Source of the DNA: Sipunculus nudus | Taxonomy: Eukaryota > Annelida > Sipuncula > Golfingiida > Sipunculidae | DNA length: 64,000 nt | Assembly (NCBI GenBank): GCA_026874595.1 | Contig: CM049310.1 | Coordinates: forward strand, 31,805,558-31,869,557 | Reading direction: 5' to 3' | Shown here: positions 10,858 through 24,317 of the stretch, in pieces | Position numbering within the stretch: position 1 is the stretch's first letter | Layout: every line of letters begins with the position of its first letter | Notes under the pieces: model-generated | Databases searched by the model: none | Told to the model about the DNA's origin: nothing | Seen by the model: only the letters and a program-made list of their open reading frames with translations | Made by a program: the position numbers and the translations under genes

Positions 10858-11250
10858 GATCAATAATTATTTGTACTTTACTAATATAGATAATTCTTTC
10901 TGAATTTAGTCAAGATGTTTGACTGATCAATAATTATTCGTACTTTACTAATCTAGATAATTCTTTCTGAATATAGTCAAGATGTTTGACTGATCAATAA
11001 TTATTCTTACTTAACTAATCAAAATTTTCTTTCTGAATAAAGTCAAGATGTTTGACTGATCAATACTTATTCATACTTTACAAATATAGATTATTCTTTC
11101 TGAATTTATTCAAGCTGTTTGACTGATGAATAATTATTCGTACTTCATTGTACAGCTTATTCTTTTTGAATATATTTCATAATATATATAACAATGAATA
11201 TTCGTATTAACAAATACAGATTATTCTTTCTGGATGTAGCCAAGCTGTTT
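10858..11250. repeat. Tandem repeat, about 67 bp x 5-6
   Basis: GATCAATAATTATT (or a variant) starts at 10858, 10925, 10992, 11058 and 11125. Each is followed by 'TACTTTAC', 'TTCTTTCTGAAT' and 'TCAAGATGTTTGACT'. The last units are degenerate. Confidence 0.9.
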
Positions 11251-11639
11251 CAGTTTTAGCGTACCTCTCTCTCACCGTTCTTTAAAACCTCCGCCTGTCT
11301 ATATGCACCCCACTGTGCAATACACGAAGAAAGAGGAGGTAATTAACTTATCACTGTTTAGGTTAGACAAACTAGGACACCCTAACAGCATTACAGATGT
11401 TGTCTGTACCAGCAAGCATGTGCTTTTTATGTGAGAAAACAAGTTGACGGTACTGTAACTGTGTGGAATTATCACTGAAGAAATAAAGAGGTCATTTACG
11501 TCATAGGCACAGAAAACAACAGGGATCAAATTTGTTGCAGATACGGAAATTATTTGGTAAATATCCATATGTTACATACACACACTCACCATCACACACA
11601 TATATATATATAGGTATATACATAGGTATATATATGTCG

Positions 11640-12189
11640 AGGCCCAGATTAGAATCTGGCTCAATTTAGAACTGGGCCAGTCCAGATTAAAATTTTGATC
11701 TGGGCCGGTCCAGATATAAATCCTGTGGCGAAGACTTTCAGGATTTATATCTGGTCTGGACTGATTTTAAACTGGGCTGGCCCAGATTAGAATTTTGATC
11801 TGGGCTGGTTAATATAATACAATCGTGTGGTGGACTGATTTTAAACTGGGCTGGCCCAGGTTAGAATTTTGATCTGGGCTAGTCAAGATTCAGGGGCGTC
11901 AATATAGGGGGGGGGTGGGGGGTATATATACCCCCCACTTTTTGGCAAGGGGGGATGGTCAATGTAATCATCCCCCCCACTTTTCAGAGAATAATATTAT
12001 AAAATTGCAAATGAAATATATTAATAATTAGAATTAAAGACTTTGGATCCATTAACTTAAAAATGTTATATCTAAACCTTGCTTAGAATTAAAAAATAGC
12101 TTATTTTCTAAATCATTATAATTATTTGAAATAAGATTAAGTATATATATATTATAATAATTATATATATTTATATATATATGTATATA

Positions 12190-12242
<53 letters not shown>

Positions 12243-12450
12243 TTGAATGTCACTCAAAGACGTTGAAAAAGGTATATATATATATATATACATGTGTATA
12301 TGTGTGTGTGTGTGTATATAAACAAAGTCATCCCCCCCCCCCCACTCAGAAGAAAAATTGACGCCACTGTCAAGATTACAATCCTGTGGTGGACTGATTT
12401 TAAACTAGGCCTACCCAGATCAGAATCCTATTCTAATCTTAGGCTAGCTT
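11640..12450. repeat. Hairpin-rich CTGGGCC repeat, interrupted by a MITE
   Basis: Successive phrases 'CCCAGATTAGAATTTTGATC' and 'TTTTAAACTGGGCTGGCCCA' form stems. The best is CCAGATATAAATCCTG...CAGGATTTATATCTGG (11710-11754): a perfect 16-bp stem with a 13-nt loop. The repeat resumes after the inserted element at 12370 with 'GGTGGACTGATTTTAAACT'. Confidence 0.8.
11891..12369. mobile_element. hAT-like MITE with a perfect 8-bp target-site duplication
   Basis: The ends are CAGGGGCGTCAAT and ATTGACGCCACTG, inverted with one mismatch. Both are flanked by TCAAGATT (11883-11890 and 12370-12377). An 8-bp duplication with CAGnGGCG ends is the hAT hallmark. Inside, near both ends, are G/C homopolymers and CCCCACTTTTTGGCAAGGGG, with a long (TA)n array in the middle. 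No transposase is present. Related truncated copies are at 35960-36055 and 61803-61872. Confidence 0.9.
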
Positions 12451-12576
12451 GATTTTTATCATCTTAATTCAGATAATACAGTAAACATTTATTCCAGATA
12501 CACCATTTTGAAGATCACATAACATAATGAACAAGATCATTTAAAATATTTTAATGAGGAAAAGGCGAGTGAACAA

Positions 12577-12580
12577 ATGG

Positions 12581-12628
<48 letters not shown>
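12577..12628. repeat. (TA)n microsatellite
   Basis: TA array of about 50 bp. Confidence 0.95.
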
Positions 12629-12630
<2 letters not shown>

Positions 12631-13141
12631 GGTCGTAATACTTTGAACTTTTCATCTTTATTAATAAACGTTTGCCTTTCCTCAGAAAAATTTGCTTTTC
12701 CCTAAAAGATGCACCCATTCAAGCATCATCATATCAAGCTCTCAGTCACACTTGTGTAAACCCGTTTTGGGAACATCCAACATGCCATCCTACATTAACA
12801 TTTGCATGTAAAAGGAACTGAATGTTTCAATAGTAGCTCACTGTTATAGCAGAAACACGATTATGCAGTATAAGTAACTAGGAAAATATAGGAGATGAGG
12901 GTTTAAATGTCGGAACGTATACGAAATTATAGGGAAATATAGGGAGCGGGTGGAGCACCACCTGTAAAATATTTCATTTTTGTGTCATGTTTGTAACTAC
13001 TGATCAGCTACTGATGAGGAAAACACCTTTCCAACAGGTTGAAAATGAAAAATGCCTTTCCGTGCACGTGTTTGCCTGTCCAAGACAGGCAGAAAGGCGT
13101 TATTACGACCCCTGTTATTATATTAAAAAAATTAAAGCAAA

Positions 13142-13990
13142 ACTCGGCTTATACAAAACAGACTATGCATGTATAACGCTATTCACACCAGAGCTGGGTA
13201 TCTCGGACCTATACAAAATACAAAATGCACGTAGAACGCGATTTATACCCGAGCTGGTGGGTATCTCGGCCTATACAAAACACACAATGAATGTAAAATG
13301 CTTTTTAACCCGAGTTGAATATCTCGGCCTATACAAGACACACAATGAACGTATAACGCGATTAACACCCGAGCTGGGTTAATCGGCCTATACAAAACAG
13401 AAAATGCACGTATTACGCGATTTATACCCGAGCTGGTGGGTATCTCGGCCTATACAAAACACACAATGAATGTAAAATGCTATTTAACCCGAGTTAGATA
13501 TCTCGGCCTATACAAGACACAAAATGAATGTATAACGCGATTAACATCCGAGCTGGGAATCTCGGGCAATTTACGAAACACACAATGAACGTATAACGCG
13601 ATTAAAACCGAAGCTAGATATCTTGGCCTATACAAAACATACAATGAACGTAAAACGCGATTAAAACCTGAACCAGATATCTCGGCCTATACAAGACACA
13701 CAATGAACGTTTAACGTGATTCATACCTGAGCTGAATATCTCAACCTTTTAAATACACACAATGCACATATAACGCGATTAACATCCAAGCTGGGAATGT
13801 CGGCCGATATATAAAACACACAATTAACGTATAACGCGATTAAAACCCGAGCTAGATATCTCGGCCTATACGAAACACACAATGAACGTAAAAGGCGATA
13901 AAAATCCGAGCTAGATATTTCGGCCTATACAATACACACAATGCACGTATAACGCGGTTAACACCCGATCTGGGTATCTCGGCCTATACA
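13142..13990. repeat. Satellite array, 59-bp monomer, about 14 copies
   Basis: The monomer reads CTCGGCCTATACAAAACACA, then CAATGAACGTATAACGCGAT, then TAACACCCGAGCTGGGTAT. Copies begin near 13143, 13202, 13264, 13323, 13383, 13443 and so on to about 13977, with scattered substitutions and small indels. The open frame at its start is produced by the repeat. Confidence 0.95.
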
Positions 13991-13999
13991 GCTTCAGCA

Positions 14000-16070
14000 C
14001 GAATTTATAACAATATATTTAGTTAATTCTCGAAACTATTCTGAGAAAGCCCAATTTTGGCAAGAATCTTTTATATAAAGTGCAGATTTTTTTTTTTCAT
14101 GTGAGATATAGAAATAAAAATATAGATAGTTACTTGTTGATAGAACAAACCCGAACGCTTAGTGTCAGTTGTTGCCGACAGGCGCCGACATAAGTTCGGG
14201 CAAAAAAAAAAATGAATAAATGGGGCGCAGTATCATAGTCAATTGTGAAGTGGTGTGTGTTTGTGTGTGTTGGGGGGGGGGGGGGGGGAGGGGGGCACTA
14301 CGTGTTTTGACACGCCTCACCTGTCTTGTGATCGAACTGTAAATATCACACATTAAATACCCGATTACAGATTACACTGGACAAGTCCACCCTGCTGGTT
14401 GATCTAGCAAGCTTTGTATGGATCATGTGTGTTGTTATGATTACAGCATATGGTCAGTTAACGATGCCAATTATAATTAAATGATGCAATATTACTTGAC
14501 ATGTTTTATTACACTACTTTAGTCTTAATTGATATTAAAAGACTTTTCCTCATAATATTTTATATATTAACTGGGAAGCATGGTACATGGCATGGAGATA
14601 CTTATAGCTGTTAGCCCAGCCCATGTCATGAGACACCAGATCCATGAATCTGAGCCACTATAGGTCAGTTTATTAGATATTGTATCTGTGTTTCCTTTCT
14701 TGGGAGTATGTTGTCCATCGTACCAGATTCCACTAATGTACCACCCATCTTTTGTTCAAAACAACCCAGACATTTGTACGACTGTCCGCCTTAAAGGTGA
14801 CAAAAATGTAGTAGTACGAGGGCTAAGGTCTTGTAATGCCCAGGATGCAGCTAGAAATGGTCTTGTAAACATTACCTAGTTTATCAAAAAACTGCAATGG
14901 AAAGTTGTCAGAAATGTTAACGTTATCTTTCGTTATTTCATTAAGCCTTACTAAGTTTACTGTCATGACATGAAGGTAATTTATAAATGCCTAAAATTTT
15001 ATCTTCCTATACTGAATGTGCAATATTAAGGTTCCAGGTCGGAAGCACGTATTTTAATATTAAATAGGGTAACTTCATGAATCTGGTTGGTTGGTCTGAT
15101 GGACAGACAGGTAAATGGGCAACGCAAGACTTGGGCACTTCGGCGTATATTTCTAAATTCATAAATGGCTCCATTTCAGTGGAGTAGTTTTAAAAAAATA
15201 ACAACTGTTTTAATTAGCAACAGTTTCACTTTTTATTATTTTTATGATGTTTTACTGGAATGAACTTCTATTATTTGGACTCAGAATAAATCTTCTATTT
15301 TATTATCAATTGGAGTCTCAATTGTTCTCGTGTAAACTGGAATGTTGAATGGAAGCAGACCGGTACGCACTTTGAGCTAATTCCTTCGTTCCAATAGGAT
15401 CCCCAGGTGATGTAAGAGAGGAAGAAACGTAACAGTGTGGTGCATTTTATGTCACATTCCCGGACTACTAACAGGGCACCACATCTGTGTAAAATGTTAT
15501 TCCATTTAAACAAGGAGAGACTGAATGGTCTATGGCGATTCTTAAAAAAATAATCACCCCATGTACCAGAGCACCTGTCCAAACGCAGGTAAAAATAGCT
15601 CAGTCTCGTCGGCTCATCCATTATTTACCATTAAGGGAGCACCGTCGTCTGCATTTACATGTATTTTGCTCTTTTGTCCCAATGAAATACCAACTAGTCG
15701 TTCCATTTTGATGCAAAACCAAAAAAAAAAATTAAAAATAAAAAAAAGATAAATAAATAAAATAAAACATACATAATTTTAAACCTTTCAAAATTATCTA
15801 TCTAATAAAATATAATCTCAATAATGGGGTTCATTTTTTAGTTAAATAAATTTTTGTTTTGGCACAAAATGAGTTATTCCTGCCCGTCGTAGCAGTTAGC
15901 AAGACGTAGCAATTTTCAGTAGGTTCATGTAAAATATACATTAAAATATCCCTAGGCAATTTTTGTTTACTGACTTAATTATTACGTATACCTTTCATGA
16001 TTTCACGTGAAAAAATAACTTTTTGTAAGTATATGAACAAGCTATTGAGAAATATCAATTTAAAACTCAT
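14000..16070. other. Non-coding interval with a poly-G tract
   Basis: Contains (GT)n followed by about 18 G near 14271-14288. No supported gene: frames at 14688-14879 and 15295-15621 lack splice, family or composition support. Confidence 0.55.
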
Positions 16071-16380
16071 GCATTTCTTTTTTTTTTTTTTTTTTTTTTT
16101 TTAAATGAATTTTTATTTCCCCAAAACAATACATAGACTAGGAAAATCTTCCTATATGTTGTCCTGCACACCTATTTGTTCAAAACTACAAAATACATCT
16201 TTATATACTAAGCAAGACAATACAGATCAACAAAATATTTGGGTATACATAAGTATTTTGATGTATACTACTATGTATATACCAATATACATAGAAGTTT
16301 AAAAAAAACAAGCTTTATACACTTACATGACTGTTTGTGTAAATAATATGTTATACTTCTCTAATTAGTTTAAAAAAATG

Positions 16381-19300
16381 TTATACCTTAATAGAGTGCC
16401 ACCTGTCATAGAAAAGATCTGTGTTTCCTTTTCGCACAAATATATTAAATTCAATATTTCGAATATTATTCAGGTATTTTTTTAATCTGTCAAATGATAG
16501 TTTTTGATTCTGTTGCCTGCTCTGATAAATGTAACACTTGGTTAAGATAATGAATAAATTGATACTAACACCAAAATTAGGATTCCCCAAGAGTACATCA
16601 TTTTTGTCCAGAATATAATTTTGCTCAGATTCTGAATAGATAGGTATTGATTTCTGCCAAATGTGTTGAACACATAAACAAGACCAGTAAAGATGCTCAA
16701 CAGTCTCAGTCTCCAGTTGACAAAATGTACAGAGATTATTATCTATTATTCCCCATTTGTTTAACCAATAATTATTAGCTGAAATATTGTGCAATATTTT
16801 AAACTGAAAACATCTGGTTTTAGTATCTATACAAACTTTGAAAGCTAACTGAAAGACTTTCTCCAATTCAATATTTTCTAAACTACATGTATCACAAAAT
16901 CTAAAAATTCTTGGGACAAGGTGTTTACATGTAGAATCTACTGAGCTGACCAATATTTCATAAATCTTTTTTGAATTACAGGATTTCAGATCTAATACTT
17001 TACCATTATCAAGTTCACCTAAAGTAAAACTAGGAATTTCTTCCTTTGAGTTAATCCTCTCTGTTTCTAGATACATACATGAACTTTTTACTTTTTGAAC
17101 AATTGCCCTCCATTTTATATACTCTAACAATTTAACACCTCTATTCTGCCATGTGGTGAAGGGTACAACATTTCCATTATTATCAAATGCATCTTTAACA
17201 TAAATCAGCCCTGCCTCATACAAACTCTTACTGAAATAAACTTTGCTGCATGAGCCTATATTCTCATTAAACCAAATGACTTGATGCATGAAGCTTCTCT
17301 TGTATCTAACTTTATTCCAGGCTTTTAAAAGATCTATATAGAATATATTTACATTAAGCATTGAAATAAATTCATTACTACATTCACATTTTAACAAAAG
17401 GCTCAGATCAATTCCATTATCTTTAAATATCTCATCCCAAATAATCATCAGCTGATTCTCTCTATTTTTTTCATATTTTTTCAGCCATGAAATTAAATAT
17501 GTTTGTATCACACTTTCTGTATGAGGTACATTCAGTCCTCCATATTTAATTGGTTGTATCATTAAAGTTCTTTTAAGTTTTTCCTTTTTTGAGTTCCATA
17601 GAAACTCAAATATTGTTCTGTTTATTTCCAACAGATATTTTCGGGGTACTGTAATGCATGTAAAAATATACTGGAATTTGGATATAAGACTTAATTATTT
17701 GTATTTTACCAATTAAGGTCAAATTTCTAGTTTTCCAGATCTGGGCAGCTATTTTCATCTTCCTTATTTTCTCATCGAAATTCAGATGGACAGCTTTTTC
17801 TACATTACATGAAAAATATATACCTAATATTTTAATACCATCTTCTGGCCATTTTATATGTAAGGGTTTTGTGAGTTCATTTCTTTTTGAGCCTATCCAC
17901 ATTGCTTCCGTTTTATTAATATTCAATTTTAATCCTGATACCTTTCTAAATTTTTCTGCTTCTCTTAATAATTCTTTTGCTGATTCAATATTTTTAACTA
18001 CTGCTGTTATATCATCAGCGAATAACATCAGCTTTATTTCTTGACCATAAATATCTACTCCTATAATTTTTTTATTTTTTCTAATCTTGATTGCTAAAAG
18101 TTCTATGCACAGAATAAAAAGATATGGGGATAAAGGATCGCCTTGGCGCACTCCTCTCTTCACGGGAAAATATTGGGAAGTTGTTCCATTGTTAATGACA
18201 CAGCTGCTTATATTGTTATACAGGGTTTTTATCCAAGTAATAAAGGATGCTTCAAAATTGAAAAATTTTAATACAGAAATTAAAAAAGGCCATTCCAAGC
18301 TGTCAAAAGCTTTCTCATAATCTAATGCAAGAATTAGGCCTTCCATCATATGTTCTTCTGTATGTAAAATTACTTCATTTAGTAGCCTTATATTAGTAAA
18401 TATATCCCTTCCTTTTACGTAACCTGTTTGATTTAAATGAATTAATTTTGGAATAACCTTTTGCAATCTGAGAGACAATGCTTTTGCTCCAATTTTGTAA
18501 TCCACATTTAATAGTGAAATTGGTCTCCAATTTTGTATCTTTGTGCGGTCTTTATTTTTATCAGTCATAGTAATAATAGCTTGTCTTTGTGAAGCTGATA
18601 GTTCACCAATTTCACTTGAATAATTAAAACAATCCACTATGTATTTTCCAAAGATATGCCAAAATTTTTTATAGAATTCAGCATTAATACCATCATTTCC
18701 TGGGCTTTTATTTGTTTTCATTAACAACAGTGCTTTATAGCATTCTTCTTGGGTTAGTTTCCCATCACACTGACTCTGATCTTCATCATCCAGGATCGTT
18801 TCATTATCATTATTCATATAATTTTGTATTGGTGATTCATGTTCATTCAATGTGGATGAATATAACTTTTCATAATAATTAGAAGTCTGATATAAAATAT
18901 CATTTTCATTAACGACAATCCCTCCATCTTCCAAAATTAATTTCTTTATGGTCTTTTTAGCGGAGTTCCTTTTTTCTAGATTTAAAAAATATTTATTATT
19001 TTTCTCCCCTAATTCATACCACCTTATTTTGGATCTTAGTATTGTTCCTTCTACTCTTTTATTTTCAATTATTTCTAATTCTTGTTTTTTCTCATCTATT
19101 TTCTTTTCAAGGGATTCAATCTCTATCACATCTCTAGCTATAGCAATTTGGTTTTGTAATAACTGAATATTTTCTTGTAAATCCTTCTCCTTGTCCTTTT
19201 TTATTTTTGCTTTTTGTTTTCCGTATCTGATTGAACATTGTCTTATCTTATATTTCAGGAATTCCCATATTATCCTTGGGTCTTTAACTGATTCTATTTC

Positions 19301-20174
19301 TTTAAGCCAATTTGTTTTACTGTCGATTATAGTTTTAATGTATTCAGCTTCCTCTAAAAAGGATGTATTTAATTTCCAAAGACCCTTTCCTTTTTTTGAT
19401 TCAACTTGATGCCCCACAGACAGAATAACTGGATTGTGATCACTGTGTCTGGTATACAAAATATTAACATCAATGATGGCATCATACATATATCTAGATA
19501 TGAACCATTAATCTAATCGTCTATATATTCTAGACATTCTCCTACTCCATGTGTACCGTCTTTCATTGGGATATTTCAACCGATATACATCACATAGCTC
19601 ATAATTTTTTTTAATCTGATCAATGACATCTACCACCTTTTTTCTCACTCCTCCAATTCCTCCCATTCGATCTAATTTATCATTAAATATGCAATTCATA
19701 TCTCCACCAATCAATATATTTTCATTGGCCTCTATATCTGTCTCACCAATTAACTGCAAAACATTACTGTAAAATTCAATTTGTAACTTAACATCATTTG
19801 GGGAAATATATTTTCATCAATACATATCTAATTCCATTAAATTCCGCGTTAAGCATCAATAATCTCCCCTCTTTCTGAACTATATGCAAACATTTAAAAT
19901 CCAGTGAATTTTTTATCAGGATAGCTACACCTTTGCTTTGATTTGTTCCGTGGCACCAGAAAGCATTACCTCCCCATTCATTTTTCCATAAGTTTTCTAC
20001 CGTGGCTGTGCTGTAAGTCTCTTGTAAAAAAATTATTTCTGATTTTTGCTGATATAACCATCTATATACACATTTTCTCTTCTTATAATCATTTAGTCCC
20101 CTTATATTTAAAGTTAGCAGGCTAAAATACATTTTTATGTCAGATTTTTCTTGAGAAAGACTGAAAACAACCAA
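16381..20174 (-). pseudogene. LINE ORF2: endonuclease-reverse transcriptase, frameshifted
   Basis: Three or more frames together make one polyprotein. The N-terminal apurinic-type endonuclease shows TLNIRGLN, LQETYS, GGDMNC and SDHNP, the usual catalytic Asn, Glu, Asp and His context. Reverse transcriptase follows with NWRPISLLNVDYKIG, LDYEKAFDSLEW (motif A), RQGDPLSPYLF (motif B), LMLFADDITAVV (motif C, FADD) and LNINKTEAMW. A C-terminal region has CTFCQLETETVEHLYWSC, the zinc motif found after many LINE transcriptases. Frames change near 19795 (after IYFPK), near 19500 and at 17606-17631. The GLNDxxKR and NWRPISLLNVDYK phrases point to the L1/Tx1 group. It would copy its own RNA at a nicked target in the nucleus if intact; this copy cannot make a full protein. 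Confidence 0.9.
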
Positions 20175-21042
20175 AACATGTACAACACAGACTCCATTCT
20201 AATGCTAGCACCTATTTCAAGGTTATCTCTAAGCTCCCTTTCCATCTTGAGTACAAATACAAAGTCAATACAAAATACAACAGTACAAAGTGTAAATAAA
20301 AAAGGTATTTAAGGTTTCCCTCCTGGACACCACCTATGGGCTATTCAGAACAGGAAACAGGTGGTCCACCATGACCTTTGTCCACTCCACAGAATACAGT
20401 AAAAATAGACTTCATTCAAGTGCCTTTAGTGCACCTGCCCTTCCTATAGTTTTCGAAAGGAAAGTAAATGCATTATCTGTAATTTTACAGACTTCTTGAG
20501 GATTATATATTTATACACAAGTAATCCTCTAGTGAAACAACTATACATAAATGATAGGAACAGAGCATATATTTTTTCCAAAATAATAGTCGAAATAAAT
20601 ATTCTCTAGGATTACAAGTTGTCCAAATGTTTTTTAAATAAACAAGGTTGTACATTATCACTTATTAATCAAATATCATCAGATAGTACATACATGTATG
20701 CAGGATAACTGAAATATAGTACATTGAAAAAATCTTTTACTCATTACTTCTGAAAAAATATACATTTACCAAAACTCCATCCAGTTTACTATCAAATTTC
20801 TAGCTGTATCCTTGATGTGTGTTATGTAATCTCTACGTTATGATATATTATATCAAAATGTAATATAATTCACATATAATCTCATGTTCTACTATTTTAC
20901 ATATATATGCTCAAACTGACCTTATTTATATTGCGCCATCATAAAGGAACAAAAACAACATTGTACCTACCCAAAATATCATAATCAGGCAGCTGACATT
21001 CAGTACTTATTAAGGTCATTCAGCCTTGTAAGAGACTTTTTT

Positions 21043-21500
21043 TTAACCATTCTTCAATTTTACTACAATAACTCCATCAGCTGTCCAAGCAGCTTCTACA
21101 TTTGGATGATTTTTTGCTTTTGACAACAAATAAAGCCTTTTCTGAGTTAAGTCTTCAACAATTGATATGCCTGTTCCCTTTAACTGTCTCCTCGCTGCAA
21201 TGACCTTGCTCTTACATTAGTGATTTACAAATTTAACCAACAGCGCTCTTGGTCGTTCACCGACTTTTCTACCTGTCCTGTGTGTCCTGTCAAACATCCA
21301 AGGTTCGACTGACACCCCTATCCTTTCAAACAATTTCATAGCTTCAACCTGGCAATTTCCTCCCTCTATTTCTGCAACTCGAAATATGCGTATTGACCTG
21401 CGCCTCCCATACTGTTCTAAGTCATCTACTTTCATTTTCCACTCCTCTATCTCCCTCTCTAAACTGCATGTTGTCTCTATGCTCATGCATTTCACCGAGA
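21043..21500 (-). pseudogene. LINE ORF1 remnant (RNA-binding chaperone type)
   Basis: Reads VDDLEQYGRRRSIRIFRV, then DRTHRTGRKVGERPRALLVK, then a TAA at 21217. After the stop the same frame continues with ISIVEDLTQKRLYLLSKAK and AAWTADGVIVVKLKNG to a final stop at 21043. The coiled-coil end, the RRM-like core and the WTxDGxIxVK tail are typical of L1-like ORF1 proteins. The in-frame stop and the upstream (TA)n interruption make it non-functional. It lies about 870 bp before ORF2 on the same strand. Confidence 0.85.
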
Positions 21501-21519
21501 TCACATTATAAGAAAAAAG

Positions 21520-21561
<42 letters not shown>

Positions 21562-21767
21562 CATTTCATTACTAATTAGTTTCGTACCATATGCACAGGG
21601 CGTATGGCACTCTTCAGATATATACAACACATACAGAAGTTAATACTGGTGCCGATGTACACACGTTTGTTTAAGGGAAGATACTCTTCCGGTGTTTCTC
21701 TCCCATAAAGTTATTATTATTATAGGCTAATTGATTTATTATTATAATGGCCCATTTGGTAAATTAC

Positions 21768-21769
<2 letters not shown>

Positions 21770-21809
<40 letters not shown>
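21770..21809. repeat. (TA)n microsatellite
   Basis: TA array of about 40 bp, distinct from the one at 21523-21558. Confidence 0.95.
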
Positions 21810-21813
<4 letters not shown>

Positions 21814-22246
21814 GTTACAGCCTACTAAAACATTATGAATAACCGGATGTCTTCGAAAGCTATTTCAGTAATGGGAAGAAATGCGTGTTTATAGCACCTC
21901 TTTAGTAACTTATGCTAGCTCCGTACGAACTTACATAAGGCACGAGGTTGTACTCATAAAGTGCACAGTTTCGTTCATTTCTTGATAAAAACACAACCAC
22001 AAATAGGGATCTGAGCGACTGTGTTAAATGTAACTAATCATTAGTTGAATGAATTTTGGAGAACGTTTAGGACAGCCCCTTTTTGATCAGGATTTGATTG
22101 TCCCGGGTTAAATTGATGTCTGATAAACATTCTGCAGGGCAATCTTGCCTGTATTGCATAAAAGCGGATCATAGATTCTACATGCATTTACAAATAAAAA
22201 TTTAGAAAAATGCTGTCTGTCCTGCTGTCTGTGGGCTCATTTCTGG

Positions 22247-22254
22247 TATATAAG
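22247..22254 (+). promoter_or_regulatory. Possible TATA box of the plus-strand cysteine-rich gene
   Basis: TATATAAG about 240 nt before the start codon at 22496. The leader would be about 210 nt, longer than in the paralogue, so this is less certain. Confidence 0.4.
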
Positions 22255-22495
22255 CAAGTTTTAAGCCGTATGTAAAGAGCGGTTTGGGAGTATAATACCT
22301 TTGCTCGAGTAATCACGTGACTTGAATCATCGACAAGATATTTTACCGTTTCTCCACGTAAACAAACACGTGTGGCTGAATCTCGTAGAGTTTTGGGATT
22401 TGTGTTCGCTCAGAATTTGTTTTGAAGGGAAATCCGATTGCAGAATTTCAGCCGTGTCGCACAGCAGCTTGGCTAACAGAACGGCAGTTATGACC

Positions 22496-22963
22496 ATGAA
22501 GATATTCTTTGCTGGTGAGTGTGTTAATAACTTGCATAATCAAATAGAACAGCTGATTTAGACTTTAGCCCGGGAAGACAGTGGGTGATTTATACGTTTA
22601 TTGCCGCACCACATGGCCAGCTGAGTACTGGGCCACATCTTATCTAAAGCGAAGGCTTGACAGCCGTGCAAGAGTAATCCGACTCCCGCAAGGTTTCTCC
22701 ATTAGTAAATCATTAACTTTCTGTCACATAAAGCTGTATAAAACTGTAACCACCCACATTGTGCCAAAATGGTACTAAGTTGTAGGTGCTGCGAAGACGT
22801 GTTTTTTTTTTTTTTGGGGGGGGGGGGGGGGGGCTAATTTTTGCCCAAGTGAAGTCAGTTTGACCACTCGTTGAGAAATGACGTAAATTCCATCAATTTA
22901 ATTCCTTTACCTATAAAAAATAACACAATTATCACCTACATAGCTAATTATATATATATATAC

Positions 22964-23048
<85 letters not shown>

Positions 23049-24254
23049 TAAACATGCACACTCAATTAAGGAATGAAGTCACAGTTTTTTCACGTTAGGC
23101 ATGTAGACTGAGGATCCATCCAAATTTATGTAATTTACGTCATTTCACAAAGATATTGGCCGCACTGTCCTCCACCCTTGGGCCAAAGCCTATGAATTCT
23201 GATGGATTAGCTTTAGAAATGTTTAGCAGATAAGGGACTGTTACACAGTTTACACAGGACACTTTTCAAACTTTGCCAGCTGGGCGTCACCGGCACGTGT
23301 CGTAGATAACATGAGTCTATGTACTCGTATAACAATAAACATCATGAGAGAATGAAACTGAGTTCGCCAAGTACACACTCCATAACACCGGCGGTTCCCG
23401 ATATTTGAATGAGGGGCGTCCAAAGACGGGCGGATTTAGGAAAAATGTGTTAAATTAATCAAATTTATACTTTAAATTATTATGAAATTATTAAAATTAA
23501 TAAAAAGATGTTTTTACATCTCCATGTATATATAGGCCTACAAGTACTTAAGAATTAAAAAAGCGATCCGCTAGATACGGCAGATTGAAATCGGTGATCG
23601 GTGATGGGTGTCCCGTACTTCTGTGGAACTTGATTTCCTTATTATATAATTGATAAAGAACAGTGTTTCATTGTTTAATTTTTAAAATGGTGCTTGAAAT
23701 GGTTAGGCTCTAGAAGGAGGGGGGGGGGGGGGGGGTAAAAAATCATATAATCAAAAAGTCAAGCGCCCAGGGCGTTTATAATTTGGCATAGGTTATGTAC
23801 TACTATAAATACCAGGAGTTGTAACTGGGCAATATGGAATTTAACAATGTTTCTCCGACTGTTCAGGCTGGCTCTGCCTGTATATTCTTAATATGAAAAG
23901 GACGAAAAAGTTATCTGAACAGGATTTCGGCAGACAAGACCAAAAGCTGCGTAGTACTTGAGAATATTATGTTTTCTGGATCAGTTTACATGGTTTTTGC
24001 AGGAAAATGAATCATATCTGCCCATGCTTGGGGGGGGGGGGGGGGGAAGCCAGAGCAAAGGCCAATCAAATAGCAGCCATGGTGTCAGTGATGATTCACT
24101 CGAGTTCACGTTTTTAAGAACCAGGACTTGGACTCAAGGGCCCTGGTCTTGAATTTAAGGTCTCCATCTAGAAAATAGGGACACGAAAAATCCGATCTGG
24201 TTCATCTCGAGTCAAGTGGAATACAGATTATTCTTTGAGAATATTACAACGTTT

Positions 24255-24317
<63 letters not shown>

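Larger units (their letters stand above)
16078..21560 (-). mobile_element. L1/Tx1-type LINE, 5'-truncated and decayed
   Basis: On the minus strand it holds an ORF1 remnant, a degraded ORF2 (endonuclease, reverse transcriptase, C-terminal zinc motif), an AT-rich 3' UTR and a 25-nt poly-A tail (T run at 16078-16102). A direct repeat GCATTTC lies just outside both ends (16071-16077 and 21561-21567) and is the likely target-site duplication. The 5' boundary is a (TA)n tract that interrupts ORF1. Stops and frame breaks imply an inactive copy. Confidence 0.9.

Noticed and set aside
12987-13382. 131-codon plus-strand frame
   Set aside because: Mostly satellite monomers; peptide periodicity follows the 59-bp repeat.
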